From Paludibacteraceae bacterium (lineage in GTDB: Bacteria; Bacteroidota; Bacteroidia; Bacteroidales; Paludibacteraceae): a stretch of 64,000 nucleotides of DNA. The notes beneath the pieces are model-generated. The model had not been told where the DNA came from and did not search any database. It saw only the letters and a program-made list of their open reading frames with translations. Shown piece after piece: positions 52,060 through 60,866 of the stretch. The position numbers were made by a program, and so were the translations under genes. Position 1 is the first letter of the stretch. Every line of letters starts with the position of its first letter. The stretch lies in assembly GCA_024405895.1 (NCBI GenBank), contig JAKSNW010000008.1, positions 1 to 64,000 on the forward strand. Direction: 5' to 3'.

Positions 52060-53544
52060 TTATTTGAAGTTCTTGCGGAGGAAGGTGATGCTGTCGGCAA
52101 TGTGTGGGAACATCAATTCATCAACGGTGATGAATGGAACCACTTTGCGGTAGTCGGCAACGATAGCTTCGAGTTTGTCGCTTGAGCGTTTTGGACGACG
52201 GAACTCAAGAGCCTGAGCAGCATTGAACAACTCGATAGCGATGACACGCTCTGTGTTGAGGGCTACGCGAACGAGTTTTGTAGCAGCGTTGGCGCCCATG
52301 CTGACGTGGTCTTCCTGACCTTGTGATGACTCGATGCTGTCAACAGAAGCAGGCATACAGAGGCCTTTGCTTTGGCTTACGATTGAAGCTGCGGTGTATT
52401 GTGGAATCATGAAGCCTGAGTTCAAACCTGGTTTTGCAACCAAGAAACTTGGGAGACCGCGTTTGCCAGAGATGAGTTGGTTGGTGCGTTGGCAAGAGAT
52501 GCTGCCCAACTCGGCAACAGCGATAGCGAGGAAGTCCATCACGATAGCCAATGGCTGACCGTGGAAGTTACCTGCTGAGATAACCATGTCTTTCTCAGGA
52601 ACAACGGTTGGGTTGTCGGTAGCACTGTTGATTTCGGTCTCAACCACTGATTTAACATAGGCGATAGCGTCTTTTGAAGCGCCGTGAACCTGTGGCATGC
52701 AGCGGAATGAGTATGGGTCCTGAACGTGTTGTTTAGGTTGTTTGATGAGTTCGCTGCCTTCGAGCAAACCACGGATGTTGTCGGCAGTAGCCAACTGACC
52801 GTTGTGTGCACGGATCTCGTGAACCTCGCGATAGAATGGCTCGATACGGCCGTCGAATGCCTCGAGAGAGATAGCGCCTACGGTGTCGGCAGCGCGGCTC
52901 AACTCTTCTGCTTTGATAACTGACCATACTGCGTGAGCAGCCATGAATTGTGTGCCGTTCAAGAGAGCGAGACCTTCCTTGCTTTGGAGAGTGATAGGCT
53001 CCCAACCGAATTTCTTGTTGATTTCTTCGGCAGCATAAACGGTGCCTTCGTAGCGAACGTAGCCGAGGCCGAGCAATGGCAAGCTCGTGTGAGCCAATGG
53101 AGCCAAGTCGCCAGAAGCGCCGAGTGAACCTTGTTGGTAAACAACTGGGAGAACGCCAGCGTTGAACATGTCAACAAGACGTTGAACAGTAACAACTTGA
53201 ACGCCTGAATAACCGTATTGGAGAGATTGTATCTTGAGGAACATGATGAGTTTCACGATCTCTGAATCTACCTCGTCGCCTGTGCCGCAAGCGTGGCTCA
53301 TCACGAGGTTTTTCTGAAGTTGTGACAACTCGTCTTTGCTGATGCTGATGTTGCAGAGTGAGCCGAAACCGGTGCTGACGCCGTAGATAGGCTCTTTCTG
53401 TGTTTCCATTTTCTTGTCGAGGTAGTCGCGGCATGCTTGGATGCGACGGATGGACTCCTCAGAAAGTTTCAACGTGTAACCCTCTTGAAGAATGTGTTTT
53501 ACATCTTCAATGGTCAAGTGTTTTGGAGAAATTTCGTGTACCAT
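52060..53544 (-). CDS. hutH: Histidine ammonia-lyase
   Basis: A 494-residue MIO enzyme converting L-histidine to urocanate and ammonia. The cofactor-forming Ala-Ser-Gly is at residues 143-145 (QQGSLGASGDLAPLAH). YGVSTGFGSLCN and the VMSHACGTG selectivity loop with Ser-His, plus QEDHVSMGANAA with the conserved Glu, fit histidine rather than tyrosine or phenylalanine specificity, although some tyrosine lyases also show Ser-His. No hutU, hutI or ftcD gene is nearby, so it is an orphan here. A TAATTTTG -7 element (minus, 53593-53600) precedes it and a terminator follows. Confidence 0.88.
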   Translation of the reverse strand: MVHEISPKHLTIEDVKHILQEGYTLKLSEESIRRIQACRDYLDKKMETQKEPIYGVSTGFGSLCNISISKDELSQLQKNLVMSHACGTGDEVDSEIVKLIMFLKIQSLQYGYSGVQVVTVQRLVDMFNAGVLPVVYQQGSLGASGDLAPLAHTSLPLLGLGYVRYEGTVYAAEEINKKFGWEPITLQSKEGLALLNGTQFMAAHAVWSVIKAEELSRAADTVGAISLEAFDGRIEPFYREVHEIRAHNGQLATADNIRGLLEGSELIKQPKQHVQDPYSFRCMPQVHGASKDAIAYVKSVVETEINSATDNPTVVPEKDMVISAGNFHGQPLAIVMDFLAIAVAELGSISCQRTNQLISGKRGLPSFLVAKPGLNSGFMIPQYTAASIVSQSKGLCMPASVDSIESSQGQEDHVSMGANAATKLVRVALNTERVIAIELFNAAQALEFRRPKRSSDKLEAIVADYRKVVPFITVDELMFPHIADSITFLRKNFK

Positions 53545-53592
53545 ATATATATGTTTTACTACTATTTGTTTGCGTTGTGATAAATCAACTCA

Positions 53593-53600
53593 CAAAATTA
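53593..53600 (-). promoter_or_regulatory. -7 element of hutH
   Basis: TAATTTTG on the minus strand, about 48 bases before the ATG at 53544. Confidence 0.45.
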
Positions 53601-53695
53601 CGAAAAATTCCTCGCTCTGTGTATGTTTTGACGTAGGAAAATAGCATGACGAACATTATCTCCTTAAGAAAGCATCAATTCTGCAAAAAAATCCT

Positions 53696-53703
53696 TACCT
53701 TTG
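53696..53703 (+). promoter_or_regulatory. -7 element of the tRNA-Leu gene
   Basis: TACCTTTG ending 20 bases before the mature 5' end at 53724. Confidence 0.6.
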
Positions 53704-53723
53704 CACCGCAAAACTACGCGATT

Positions 53724-53805
53724 GCGGCATTGGCGTAATTGGTAGCCGCGCCAGACTTAGGATCTGGTGTCGAGAGACGTGTAGGTTCGAGTCCTATATG
53801 CCGCA
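53724..53805 (+). tRNA. tRNA-Leu (TAG)
   Basis: An 82-base class II tRNA. The acceptor stem GCGGCAT pairs with ATGCCGC (53798-53804), discriminator A. The anticodon stem CCAGA/TCTGG encloses loop CTTAGGA with anticodon TAG (53758-53760), reading CUA (and probably CUN). It has a long variable arm as expected for Leu, and a GGTTCGAGTCC T-arm. CCA is not encoded. Confidence 0.95.
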
Positions 53806-53821
53806 CTCTTAGTGAAATAGA

Positions 53822-53859
53822 AAGCCCCTCGTCAGTAAATCTGATGAGGGGCTTCTCTT
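53822..53859. terminator. Bidirectional terminator between two tRNA genes
   Basis: AAGCCCCTC-g-TCAG pairs with CTGA-t-GAGGGGCTT (G:T in the middle), followed by a T-rich tract. It lies between the convergent Leu and Thr tRNA genes. Confidence 0.8.
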
Positions 53860-53860
53860 T

Positions 53861-53936
<76 letters not shown>

Positions 53937-53951
53937 AACCTTAAAGTGGTG

Positions 53952-53959
53952 CAAAAGTA
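53952..53959 (-). promoter_or_regulatory. -7 element of the tRNA-Thr gene
   Basis: TACTTTTG on the minus strand, 15 bases before the mature 5' end. Confidence 0.55.
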
Positions 53960-54173
53960 CGTCTTTTTTCTCATTCTGCCACCATAGCCCCCTGAAAAAC
54001 TTTATTTGGACTTGCTTTGGGCGCGAAAATAACCCTAAATACAAAAAATCTTTCCCATAACCGAAGTGACTTTCGTGCCTGTTTCATGGGTACTGGTCTA
54101 CTTTTTGTAGAAGTCGTAATTTGGATGTTGACTGTCTGAATTTACAGCAGACAAAGGTTCTTACTTGAATCGT

Positions 54174-54204
54174 TTGTTTTTTATATAAAAAAGTTGTATC
54201 TTTG
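54174..54204 (+). promoter_or_regulatory. Promoter of the SDR-zinc ribbon gene cluster
   Basis: TTG (54174-54176), 20-base spacer, TATCTTTG (54197-54204). Confidence 0.7.
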
Positions 54205-54252
54205 CGTTCTAAATTGCGCTTGCTGTGTTGAGCGCAGAAATATCATAAAGCT

Positions 54253-55755
54253 TTGAGTATTAAACAAAAACATACAGTAATGCTCACCGGTGCCACTGGC
54301 ACTATGGGTTGGGCTGGCTTGCAAGAACTCTTGAAACGCACCGATAGATTCAATATCGTCGTGTTGGCAAGAGGCAGTGAAGCCAATAAAAAGAAACTCG
54401 CACCTTATCTCGACAAAATCAAAGTCGTGTGGGGCGACCTCCTGAATTACAACGATGTATTGCGTGCTGTTGAGGGTGCAGACTACGTGCTCCATGTAGG
54501 TGGTATGGTGTCGCCTAAATGCGATTACTTCCCACAACGTACACTCAAAACCAATATCACTGCTGCTGAAAATGTGGCAAAAGCGGTATTGGCGCAACCG
54601 AATGCTGACGATATCAAGGTCTGCTATATCGGCTCCGTTGCTCAGACCAGCGACCGTAGCGAACCAATCCATTGGGGACGCACCGGCGACCCTATCAGCA
54701 TCAGTGTCTACGACCACTATGCCATCTCCAAGACCATTGCTGAACGCACTATCGTTGAGAGCGGCATAAAGAACTGGGTCTGCCTTCGTCAGTCAGGCAT
54801 CCTCTATCCTGAGATCCTGAAGAACTACGACCCTATCATGTTCCATGTCCCATTGCGTGGTGTACTGGAATGGGCCACTGTTGATGATTCTGGTCGCGTG
54901 CTTGCTAATCTCTGCGAACAAGATGTTGACCCTAAATTCTGGAATCACTTCTACAATATCGGTAGTGGTGAGGAATATCGTCTGACCAACTACGAATTCG
55001 AATGCAAACTCCTTAATGCCATCTCATGTCCTGCACCTGAGAAAATCTTTGATCCAGAGTGGTTCGTACTTCGTAACTTCCATGGTCAGTGGTATCTCGA
55101 TGCCGACAAATTGGAGGAATTCTTGCACTTCCGTGCTAATATCCCTGTTGACGAGTATTTCCGTCAAATGGGAGAGAAAGTGCCAAAATATTTCCATCTC
55201 GCTAAACTATGCCCTCCTATCTTCATCAAAATAGCGATGAAGGCGATGGCCAACAAAGAGAAATGGGGCACCCAATACTGGATTAAGAACAACGTCACCG
55301 AGCGTATCAATGCCTACTACGGCAGCAAGGAGGCTTGGGCTAATATCCCAGGTTGGGACAAACAGAAACTCGACGGACAGGAGCGCGATCCGAAGAAAGC
55401 CGTACGCATCGACCACGGCTACGACGAGAGCAAACCACGTGAGGAATGGACTATCGATGACATGCAGCAGGCTGCCAAATTCCGTGGCGGTCGTTGTCTC
55501 ACCGAGATGGCACCTGGCGCTCACGTTCCTGCCGAGATGAAACTTGAGTGGGAATGTGCCCACGGACATCGCTTCACCATGTCGGCAGTCCTCGTGCTTG
55601 AAGGTGGTCACTGGTGTCCTGAGTGCTTGCCAATGCCTTGGAACTACGACGAAGAAGCTCGTGTCAACCCATTCTTTGCTCAGGTCTGGACCCCAATCCA
55701 TGGCACAGAAGAACATAATGTTTATTCCGAACATATCTTTGATGGTTGGGAATAG
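54253..55755 (+). CDS. SDR epimerase/dehydratase fused to a zinc ribbon
   Basis: A 500-residue cytoplasmic protein. Residues about 5-300 are an extended short-chain dehydrogenase: TGATGTMG dinucleotide motif (12-19 region), DLLNYNDVLRAVEGADYVLHVGG, and a YDHYAISK catalytic Tyr-x3-Lys. After a helical linker, residues 435-458 form a zinc ribbon (Cys435, His439, Cys455, Cys458 in a CxxxH...CPEC pattern, W before the first Cys) similar to the DUF4379-type ribbons of DNA-associated proteins. The start codon is TTG: the first ATG would cut into the first beta strand, and a stop lies just upstream. It leads a plus-strand set with PCMD, CrtI-like, FabG and LolA-like genes. Substrate unknown. Confidence 0.8.
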   Translation: MSIKQKHTVMLTGATGTMGWAGLQELLKRTDRFNIVVLARGSEANKKKLAPYLDKIKVVWGDLLNYNDVLRAVEGADYVLHVGGMVSPKCDYFPQRTLKTNITAAENVAKAVLAQPNADDIKVCYIGSVAQTSDRSEPIHWGRTGDPISISVYDHYAISKTIAERTIVESGIKNWVCLRQSGILYPEILKNYDPIMFHVPLRGVLEWATVDDSGRVLANLCEQDVDPKFWNHFYNIGSGEEYRLTNYEFECKLLNAISCPAPEKIFDPEWFVLRNFHGQWYLDADKLEEFLHFRANIPVDEYFRQMGEKVPKYFHLAKLCPPIFIKIAMKAMANKEKWGTQYWIKNNVTERINAYYGSKEAWANIPGWDKQKLDGQERDPKKAVRIDHGYDESKPREEWTIDDMQQAAKFRGGRCLTEMAPGAHVPAEMKLEWECAHGHRFTMSAVLVLEGGHWCPECLPMPWNYDEEARVNPFFAQVWTPIHGTEEHNVYSEHIFDGWE

Positions 55756-55780
55756 ACGTACAACTAAAACAAAAGAATAA

Positions 55781-56743
55781 ATGAAAAAACTGAATATTAC
55801 ACTCTTACTGACATTTATTACAGCACTTGCGCTTCATGCTCAAGACCGTGTTGAACCAATCAAATGGGGTAACATGGAGCATTGGACAGTACGCTATGTC
55901 AAAGAGTCATCGCTTATCGGTGGTAAAACCAAGACACTCTATATCTTAGGCCCATCCGATACTATCCGAACAAGCAAGAATACAGCATATCGTCCAATGG
56001 GACGTACCCAATGGGGTATCTCCAATGCTTATGCCAACGTGGCAGGCATTGCCAAAGGTGCTTGCACCACTCAGCCAGAAAAACGTGGCAATGGTACTTG
56101 TGCCCGTCTCGATACACGTATTGAAACCGTTAAGGTTATCGGCATGATCAACATCAAAGTCTGCATTGCCGGCACCTTGTTCCTCGGTGAAACCATCGAG
56201 CCTGTTCGCTCTGCTTCTGATCCTTACGGTAAGATTGATATGGGTATTCCGTTTACCAGACGTCCGAAGGCATTGCAGCTGGACCTCAAGGCCAAGGTGA
56301 GCGATTCCCGCAAGGTAGTCAAAGCGCTTGGCACTTCCGAGTCTATCATCGATGGTCACGACGAACCAGAAGTTTATGTCTATCTGCAGAAACGCTGGGA
56401 AGACGAAGATGGTCATATCTTTGCAAAACGCGTTGGCACTGCCCGTGTTCGTTTCGATAAGTCAATTCCAGATTGGAAAAACGGTTACAGAATACCAATC
56501 CATTACGGCGATATCACCTCACGTCCAGACTTTAAGAAATATCAAGGATTGTTCCCTGATGGCGGTCAATTCAAGGCACGCAACAGCAAAGGCTCAATGG
56601 TGCCAATCACTGAGGTAGGTTGGGCTGATGAAGACGAACAGCCTACACACGTTATCCTCATGGTGACAGCAGGCTGCTATCCAGCTTTCTACGGCACACC
56701 AGGTAATGCCCTTTGGGTAGACAATATCGCTTGGGTATTTTGA
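55781..56743 (+). CDS. Secreted PCMD-domain protein
   Basis: A 320-residue protein with a signal peptide (residues 1-20, LHAQD) and one PCMD (putative carbohydrate metabolism) domain. The pattern is visible: WGISNAYANVAG, the CARLDTRIETVKVIG and NIKVCIAGTLFLGE segments, MGIPFTRRPKALQLDLK and the end ALWVDNIAWVF. Such proteins are common in Bacteroidota and usually exported, often close to surface glycan or adhesin genes. Here it sits 25 bp after the SDR gene and 15 bp before the CrtI-like gene. Function unknown. Confidence 0.8.
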   Translation: MKKLNITLLLTFITALALHAQDRVEPIKWGNMEHWTVRYVKESSLIGGKTKTLYILGPSDTIRTSKNTAYRPMGRTQWGISNAYANVAGIAKGACTTQPEKRGNGTCARLDTRIETVKVIGMINIKVCIAGTLFLGETIEPVRSASDPYGKIDMGIPFTRRPKALQLDLKAKVSDSRKVVKALGTSESIIDGHDEPEVYVYLQKRWEDEDGHIFAKRVGTARVRFDKSIPDWKNGYRIPIHYGDITSRPDFKKYQGLFPDGGQFKARNSKGSMVPITEVGWADEDEQPTHVILMVTAGCYPAFYGTPGNALWVDNIAWVF

Positions 56744-56758
56744 TGATCGTTTAAAGAA

Positions 56759-58237
56759 ATGAACCACTACGATGTCACAATTTTAGGCGCTGGACTTGGC
56801 GGATTGGAGTGCGGATTCCTGTTGTCAAGAGTAGGCCTGAAAGTCTTGGTGGTGGAGAAAGAACCTCATGTAGGTGGTTGTCTGCAGACCTTCCAACGTG
56901 GCGGACATACCTTCGATACTGGGTTTCATTATGTAGGCGGATTGGCAGAGGGTCAAACCCTTAACCATATCTTCCGCTATTTTGGATTGCTAGACCTTCC
57001 TTGGCATCAGTTGGATACTGAATGCTTTGATGAGGTCGTTATTGGCGACAAACAATATGGCTTTGCCAATGGTCATGAGGCTTTTGTTGAACACCTGTGC
57101 CAACAGTTTCCTCATCAACGTGAAGCCTTGACACAATATGTGAAGATGCTGAAAATGGTGGGTGACAACCTTCCTAAAAGCATACTTCAACCAGGACAAG
57201 ACCTTGGTGCTTCGCTCTTTGCCCGTTCTGCGCATGAGTTTCTTTGTGAAACCGTGACTGATCCGCTTTTGCGTCAGGTGCTCTCGGGCACATCGCTCAA
57301 GATGGAACTGAAAGCCGATACCTTGCCGCTGTATGTCTTTGCACAGATAAACAACTCGTTTATCCAAAGCGCATGGCGACTGAAAGGGGGAGGTCAACAG
57401 TTGGTTGATGCCTTGGCAAACGGCATTCGTAACAATGGTGGCGAGGTCCGCACTATGTCGGAAGTGACGGCTTTGCGTGAAAATAACGGCATGATTTCGG
57501 AAGTGGAGATAAACCACAACGACATTGTGACGTCCCAATGGGTGATAGGCAATATGCATCCGTCGCGCTTGCTCTCGCTGGTGGAAGAAACAAAGATGCT
57601 TCGACGAATCTACCGTCAGCGAATTGGGCGATTGGAAAACACCTTCGGCATGTTTACAGCCAATTTGCGATTGAAGGAAAACACTCTTCCTTATGCCAAT
57701 CGCAATGTGTTTTGGCATAGCAACAAGGCCGATGTTTGGAACCCAAGCAACAATGGCGAAGAGTCGCTGTTGATTAGTTACCAGGTGCCTGAAAACGGAG
57801 AGTTCGCACAAAACATTGACCTGCTGACTCCTATGAGCTGGGGCGAAGTAGAGCAGTGGCAAGAAACAACCGTTGGACATCGTGGCGACGAATACAAACA
57901 ATTAAAACAAATGTGGTTGGATAAAACCTTGACAATGGCTGAGCACTGCTTGCCAGGACTCTCGTCGATGGTTGACAAGGCCTTTACTTCCACACCACTT
58001 ACATATAATAATTATGTGAACACTGCCCAAGGTTCTGCCTACGGAATCCGCAAGGATTACAACAATCCGCTAGGCACCATTCTTGCTCCGCAGACACCGA
58101 TACCCAACCTCCTGCTGACAGGACAAAGCCTGAACCTTCATGGCGTGTTGGGCACTTCGATGACATCGTTGTTCACATGCGCATCCATCGTGGGACTTGA
58201 CAAAGTGATTGACGAGTTGAAAGTTCGCGAATGGTAA
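56759..58237 (+). CDS. Phytoene desaturase/retinol saturase-like FAD oxidoreductase
   Basis: A 492-residue FAD enzyme of the CrtI/CrtN/RetSat amino-oxidase group. The N-terminal dinucleotide fold is textbook: ILGAGLGGLECGFLLSRVGLKVLVVEKEPHVGG (residues 8-40). A GGGQQLVDALANGIRNNGGEVRT segment is typical of carotenoid and lipid saturases. A second motif near the C-terminus (LLTGQSLNLHGVLGTSMTS) contacts FAD. It acts on a lipid or polyene double bond; the substrate is not known. FabG and a LolA-like protein follow, which suggests a lipid or aryl polyene type of pathway. Confidence 0.82.
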   Translation: MNHYDVTILGAGLGGLECGFLLSRVGLKVLVVEKEPHVGGCLQTFQRGGHTFDTGFHYVGGLAEGQTLNHIFRYFGLLDLPWHQLDTECFDEVVIGDKQYGFANGHEAFVEHLCQQFPHQREALTQYVKMLKMVGDNLPKSILQPGQDLGASLFARSAHEFLCETVTDPLLRQVLSGTSLKMELKADTLPLYVFAQINNSFIQSAWRLKGGGQQLVDALANGIRNNGGEVRTMSEVTALRENNGMISEVEINHNDIVTSQWVIGNMHPSRLLSLVEETKMLRRIYRQRIGRLENTFGMFTANLRLKENTLPYANRNVFWHSNKADVWNPSNNGEESLLISYQVPENGEFAQNIDLLTPMSWGEVEQWQETTVGHRGDEYKQLKQMWLDKTLTMAEHCLPGLSSMVDKAFTSTPLTYNNYVNTAQGSAYGIRKDYNNPLGTILAPQTPIPNLLLTGQSLNLHGVLGTSMTSLFTCASIVGLDKVIDELKVREW

Positions 58238-58272
58238 TGGAAACAAGAAAATAATTAGAACTAAATAAAATT

Positions 58273-59001
58273 ATGAAATACGCATTAGTAACAGGTGGCA
58301 GCCGTGGTATCGGTCGTGCCGTTTGTGTGAAGTTGGCCTCCATGGGTTACCATGTGTTGGTGAACTATGTATCAAATGAGACTGAAGCTGACAACACGCT
58401 GACAATGATTGCCGAAGCTGGCGGAACTGGTGAAAAAATCCGTTTCGACGTAGGCAATGCTGATGAAACACTGGCAGCCGTTGAGGCTTGGCAGGAGGCT
58501 CATGAAGGTGAATATATTGAGGTGCTGGTCAACAATGCCGGTATCCGCAAAGATAACTTGATGCTCTGGATGGAATCAGATGAGTGGTTCAAAGTACTTA
58601 ATGTTACGCTCAATGGTTTCTATAATGTAACCCGTCCATTGCTTAAACCTATGTTGGTCAAGAAATTCGGCCGTATCATCAATATGGCATCTGTTTCAGG
58701 CCTCATGGGCATGCAGGGACAATGCAACTACTCCGCTGCTAAGGGCGGCATCGTTGCTGCCACTAAGGCTTTGGCTAAAGAGGTAGGCGCAAAAGGTGTA
58801 ACTGTCAACGCTATCGCTCCTGGCTTTATTCAGACCGATATGGTTGAGGGACTTGATGAAGCCGAGTTGAAGAAAACAATTCCTGTGAAACGCTTTGGCA
58901 AACCTGAAGAGGTGGCAGCGTTGGTTGGTTTCCTCGCATCAAAAGAGGCTGGCTACATCACAGGCGATGTTATCTCAATTAACGGTGGCCTCTATACCTA
59001 A
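58273..59001 (+). CDS. fabG: 3-oxoacyl-ACP reductase-like SDR (FabG family)
   Basis: A 242-residue classical SDR. TGGSRGIG (residues 7-14) binds NADPH, NNAG is at 87-90, and Ser140, Tyr153 and Lys157 form the catalytic set (NYSAAKGG). The segment NNAGIRKDNLMLWM differs from housekeeping FabG (usually NNAGITRDNLL) and resembles the reductases of aryl polyene/flexirubin-type clusters, in which it reduces polyene intermediates. The stop of this gene overlaps an in-frame start 60 bp before the LolA-like gene. A housekeeping fatty-acid role is the alternative. Confidence 0.85.
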   Translation: MKYALVTGGSRGIGRAVCVKLASMGYHVLVNYVSNETEADNTLTMIAEAGGTGEKIRFDVGNADETLAAVEAWQEAHEGEYIEVLVNNAGIRKDNLMLWMESDEWFKVLNVTLNGFYNVTRPLLKPMLVKKFGRIINMASVSGLMGMQGQCNYSAAKGGIVAATKALAKEVGAKGVTVNAIAPGFIQTDMVEGLDEAELKKTIPVKRFGKPEEVAALVGFLASKEAGYITGDVISINGGLYT

Positions 59002-59060
59002 TGATAAAGAAACAATTTGATAATAAACAAAATAACAATAACGTTCAAAAACTTACAACA

Positions 59061-59723
59061 ATGAAAAGAATCAGTTTGATTGCTATGTTGGTGCTTGCTT
59101 GTCTTGCAGTATCTGCACAAACATCAACTCTTGTGAAACTTGAAGACGCTGGCAAACAAATGAAGAATTTGACAGCAACTTTCAAAGAATCAGCTTACAT
59201 CGCTGTAGCTAAGAAAACTGTAAACCTCGACGGCATGCTCTACTTCTCAAACCCAGACAAAATGGCAATGGTTTACAAGCAGGCCGACAGCAAAGCTCTT
59301 GTTATCAATGGTGCCATGTTCTATATGAAGATGGGCAAGAAATCTTTGCGCGTAAACACAGACGAGAATTATCAGATTCGTCAGCTCCGCAATACATTGG
59401 TATATTGCATGCAAGGCAAACTCCGTCAGTTGGCTCAAGATCAGGGTCTCTCTGGCAAACAAGCAGCAAATATCATCACTTCAGAAGACAATAAACACTA
59501 TGTTATCTCTCTCGTTTCTAAACAGAAAGATGCATACTACAGCAAAATCGTGCTTCATTACAGCAAAGAAACCAATCGTCTCGTGATGATGCGTACAGAG
59601 AAATTGGGCGGCGACTACACCGTTTATACTCTCTCAAACCTTGACGAAGATGCTGAAGTAGATTCAGCTGTCTTCACAATCCCAGCTCAGAAAAATGCCT
59701 CAACAGCAAATAAAAGTAGGTGA
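59061..59723 (+). CDS. LolA-like outer-membrane lipoprotein carrier
   Basis: A 220-residue periplasmic protein with signal peptide (residues 1-19, AVSAQ). The LolA-like half-barrel is seen as QMKNLTATFKESAYIAVAKKTVNLDGMLYFSNPDKMAMVY, followed by KALVINGAMFYMKMGKK. I start it at 59061, which gives a proper signal; an upstream start at 59001 adds 20 polar residues. This version is the type found beside FabG in lipid and aryl polyene clusters, rather than the one by ftsK. Its last 29 bases overlap the next gene. Confidence 0.8.
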   Translation: MKRISLIAMLVLACLAVSAQTSTLVKLEDAGKQMKNLTATFKESAYIAVAKKTVNLDGMLYFSNPDKMAMVYKQADSKALVINGAMFYMKMGKKSLRVNTDENYQIRQLRNTLVYCMQGKLRQLAQDQGLSGKQAANIITSEDNKHYVISLVSKQKDAYYSKIVLHYSKETNRLVMMRTEKLGGDYTVYTLSNLDEDAEVDSAVFTIPAQKNASTANKSR

Positions 59724-60792
59724 TAAAGTAAGGTTTCTCAATGCTGTCGGTGGTGGCAAGGTGTCTGCCTTTCAAGGCAAGGACATTGTCATCGTGCTTG
59801 AAGAAGACGGCTTCGAAACACCCGTACTTCGCCGCGATGTAGTGGTGGTGGAAGAAACTAACGAGTATAACTTCCCCGTTGCCAATGCCTCGAAAAATAA
59901 AGAAGTAGCGGTTGATACAGAAGCTGAAGCGCGTCCTTCTGCGCCAAAACACGACAACAGCGACTATACCTTCGATGAAAAAGACGAAACCCCAGAAGGA
60001 GAAAAACTGAATCTCTTTCTGGGTTTCGTTCCCGTTGACCCTAAGAAATTGCAGGTGTGTGATACCGATGTCTATTTGGTCAACGATAGCAACTATTATC
60101 TTGATTTCACACTCGTTACGGGTGAGGAAAAGGCTGTGGTGAAAGCTCACGGAACCATTGAACCACAGACAAAACTCTTCCTTGAATCAATCAAAAAAAC
60201 TGATCTCAACGAATGGGAATGGGTGCGTTTTCAGGCGCTCCCGTACAAACGCCGCGATGGCTACACCATTAAACGTGCTGTTGATGTGGCGTTGAAACTG
60301 AATCAGACCAAGTTCTTCAAACTGCATGCATTCAAAGAGAATGATTATTTCGATGAGGATGCTTTGCTGTCAACCCTGTTAATCAACGACGAGCCCGATC
60401 TTACGCCCCGCTATGAGTGCCTGGAATCGCAACCTAAGGCTTTCCAACAGGCAGTGAAGGAGAAGGAACGTAAACCACAACGAACCGTTTCGAAATCATC
60501 GAAACCTAATGAAGTGGTAGAAGTGGATCTTCATATCAACGAGTTGATTGACAATACGCGTGGTTTGACCAATACTGAGATGTTGGAGTATCAGTTGAAA
60601 GCGTTCCGTGAAACAATGGACAAACATATCAAACAGAAAGGTCAGCGCATTGTTTTCATCCATGGCAATGGCGAAGGTGTTCTTCGTAAGGCTATTGAAG
60701 ATGATCTCAGGCGTAATTATCCAACCTGTAAGTTCTATCCTGCTCCGTTCCAGAAATACGGACATGGTGTAAAACTCGTTATCGTCGGATAA
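59695..60792 (+). CDS. DUF2027-Smr domain protein
   Basis: A 365-residue soluble protein. Residues about 5-50 carry a small beta domain (VGDKVRFLNAVGGGKVSAFQGKDIVIV), followed by a DUF2027 part to about 250 (LNLFLGFVPVDP ... VYLVNDSNYYLDF). Residues about 285-365 form a Smr domain (VEVDLHINELID and IVFIHGNGEGVLRKAI, with the HGxG nuclease-type motif). Smr domains are nucleases in MutS2 and other proteins, so RNA or DNA processing is possible. The ATG lies inside the end of the LolA-like gene (29-bp overlap). A terminator follows at 60817. Confidence 0.85.
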   Translation: MPQQQIKVGDKVRFLNAVGGGKVSAFQGKDIVIVLEEDGFETPVLRRDVVVVEETNEYNFPVANASKNKEVAVDTEAEARPSAPKHDNSDYTFDEKDETPEGEKLNLFLGFVPVDPKKLQVCDTDVYLVNDSNYYLDFTLVTGEEKAVVKAHGTIEPQTKLFLESIKKTDLNEWEWVRFQALPYKRRDGYTIKRAVDVALKLNQTKFFKLHAFKENDYFDEDALLSTLLINDEPDLTPRYECLESQPKAFQQAVKEKERKPQRTVSKSSKPNEVVEVDLHINELIDNTRGLTNTEMLEYQLKAFRETMDKHIKQKGQRIVFIHGNGEGVLRKAIEDDLRRNYPTCKFYPAPFQKYGHGVKLVIVG

Positions 60793-60816
60793 TTTCTTGT
60801 TTGATTGCAAAATAAT

Positions 60817-60850
60817 AGCCGCTTCGATTGCTCGGAGCGGCTGTTTTTTT
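60817..60850 (+). terminator. Terminator after the DUF2027-Smr gene
   Basis: AGCCGCT (60817-60823) pairs with AGCGGCT (60836-60842), followed by GTTTTTTT. Also convergent with rlmN. Confidence 0.8.
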
Positions 60851-60866
60851 CTTGTATGAAGAGGAA

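Larger units (their letters stand above)
53937..54252. other. Intergenic region tRNA-Thr / SDR gene
   Basis: Contains the tRNA-Thr -7 element (53952-53959, minus) and the SDR promoter (54174-54204, plus). No gene seen. Confidence 0.55.

Noticed and set aside
52060..53544. Reading the MIO enzyme as a tyrosine ammonia-lyase
   Set aside because: The QEDHVSM segment with Glu fits histidine lyases; context alone is not enough to change the call, so it is kept only as an alternative.
56990..57901. Minus-strand open frame of 303 codons opposite the CrtI-like gene
   Set aside because: Shadow of a clear FAD oxidoreductase; Cys/His-rich random composition.
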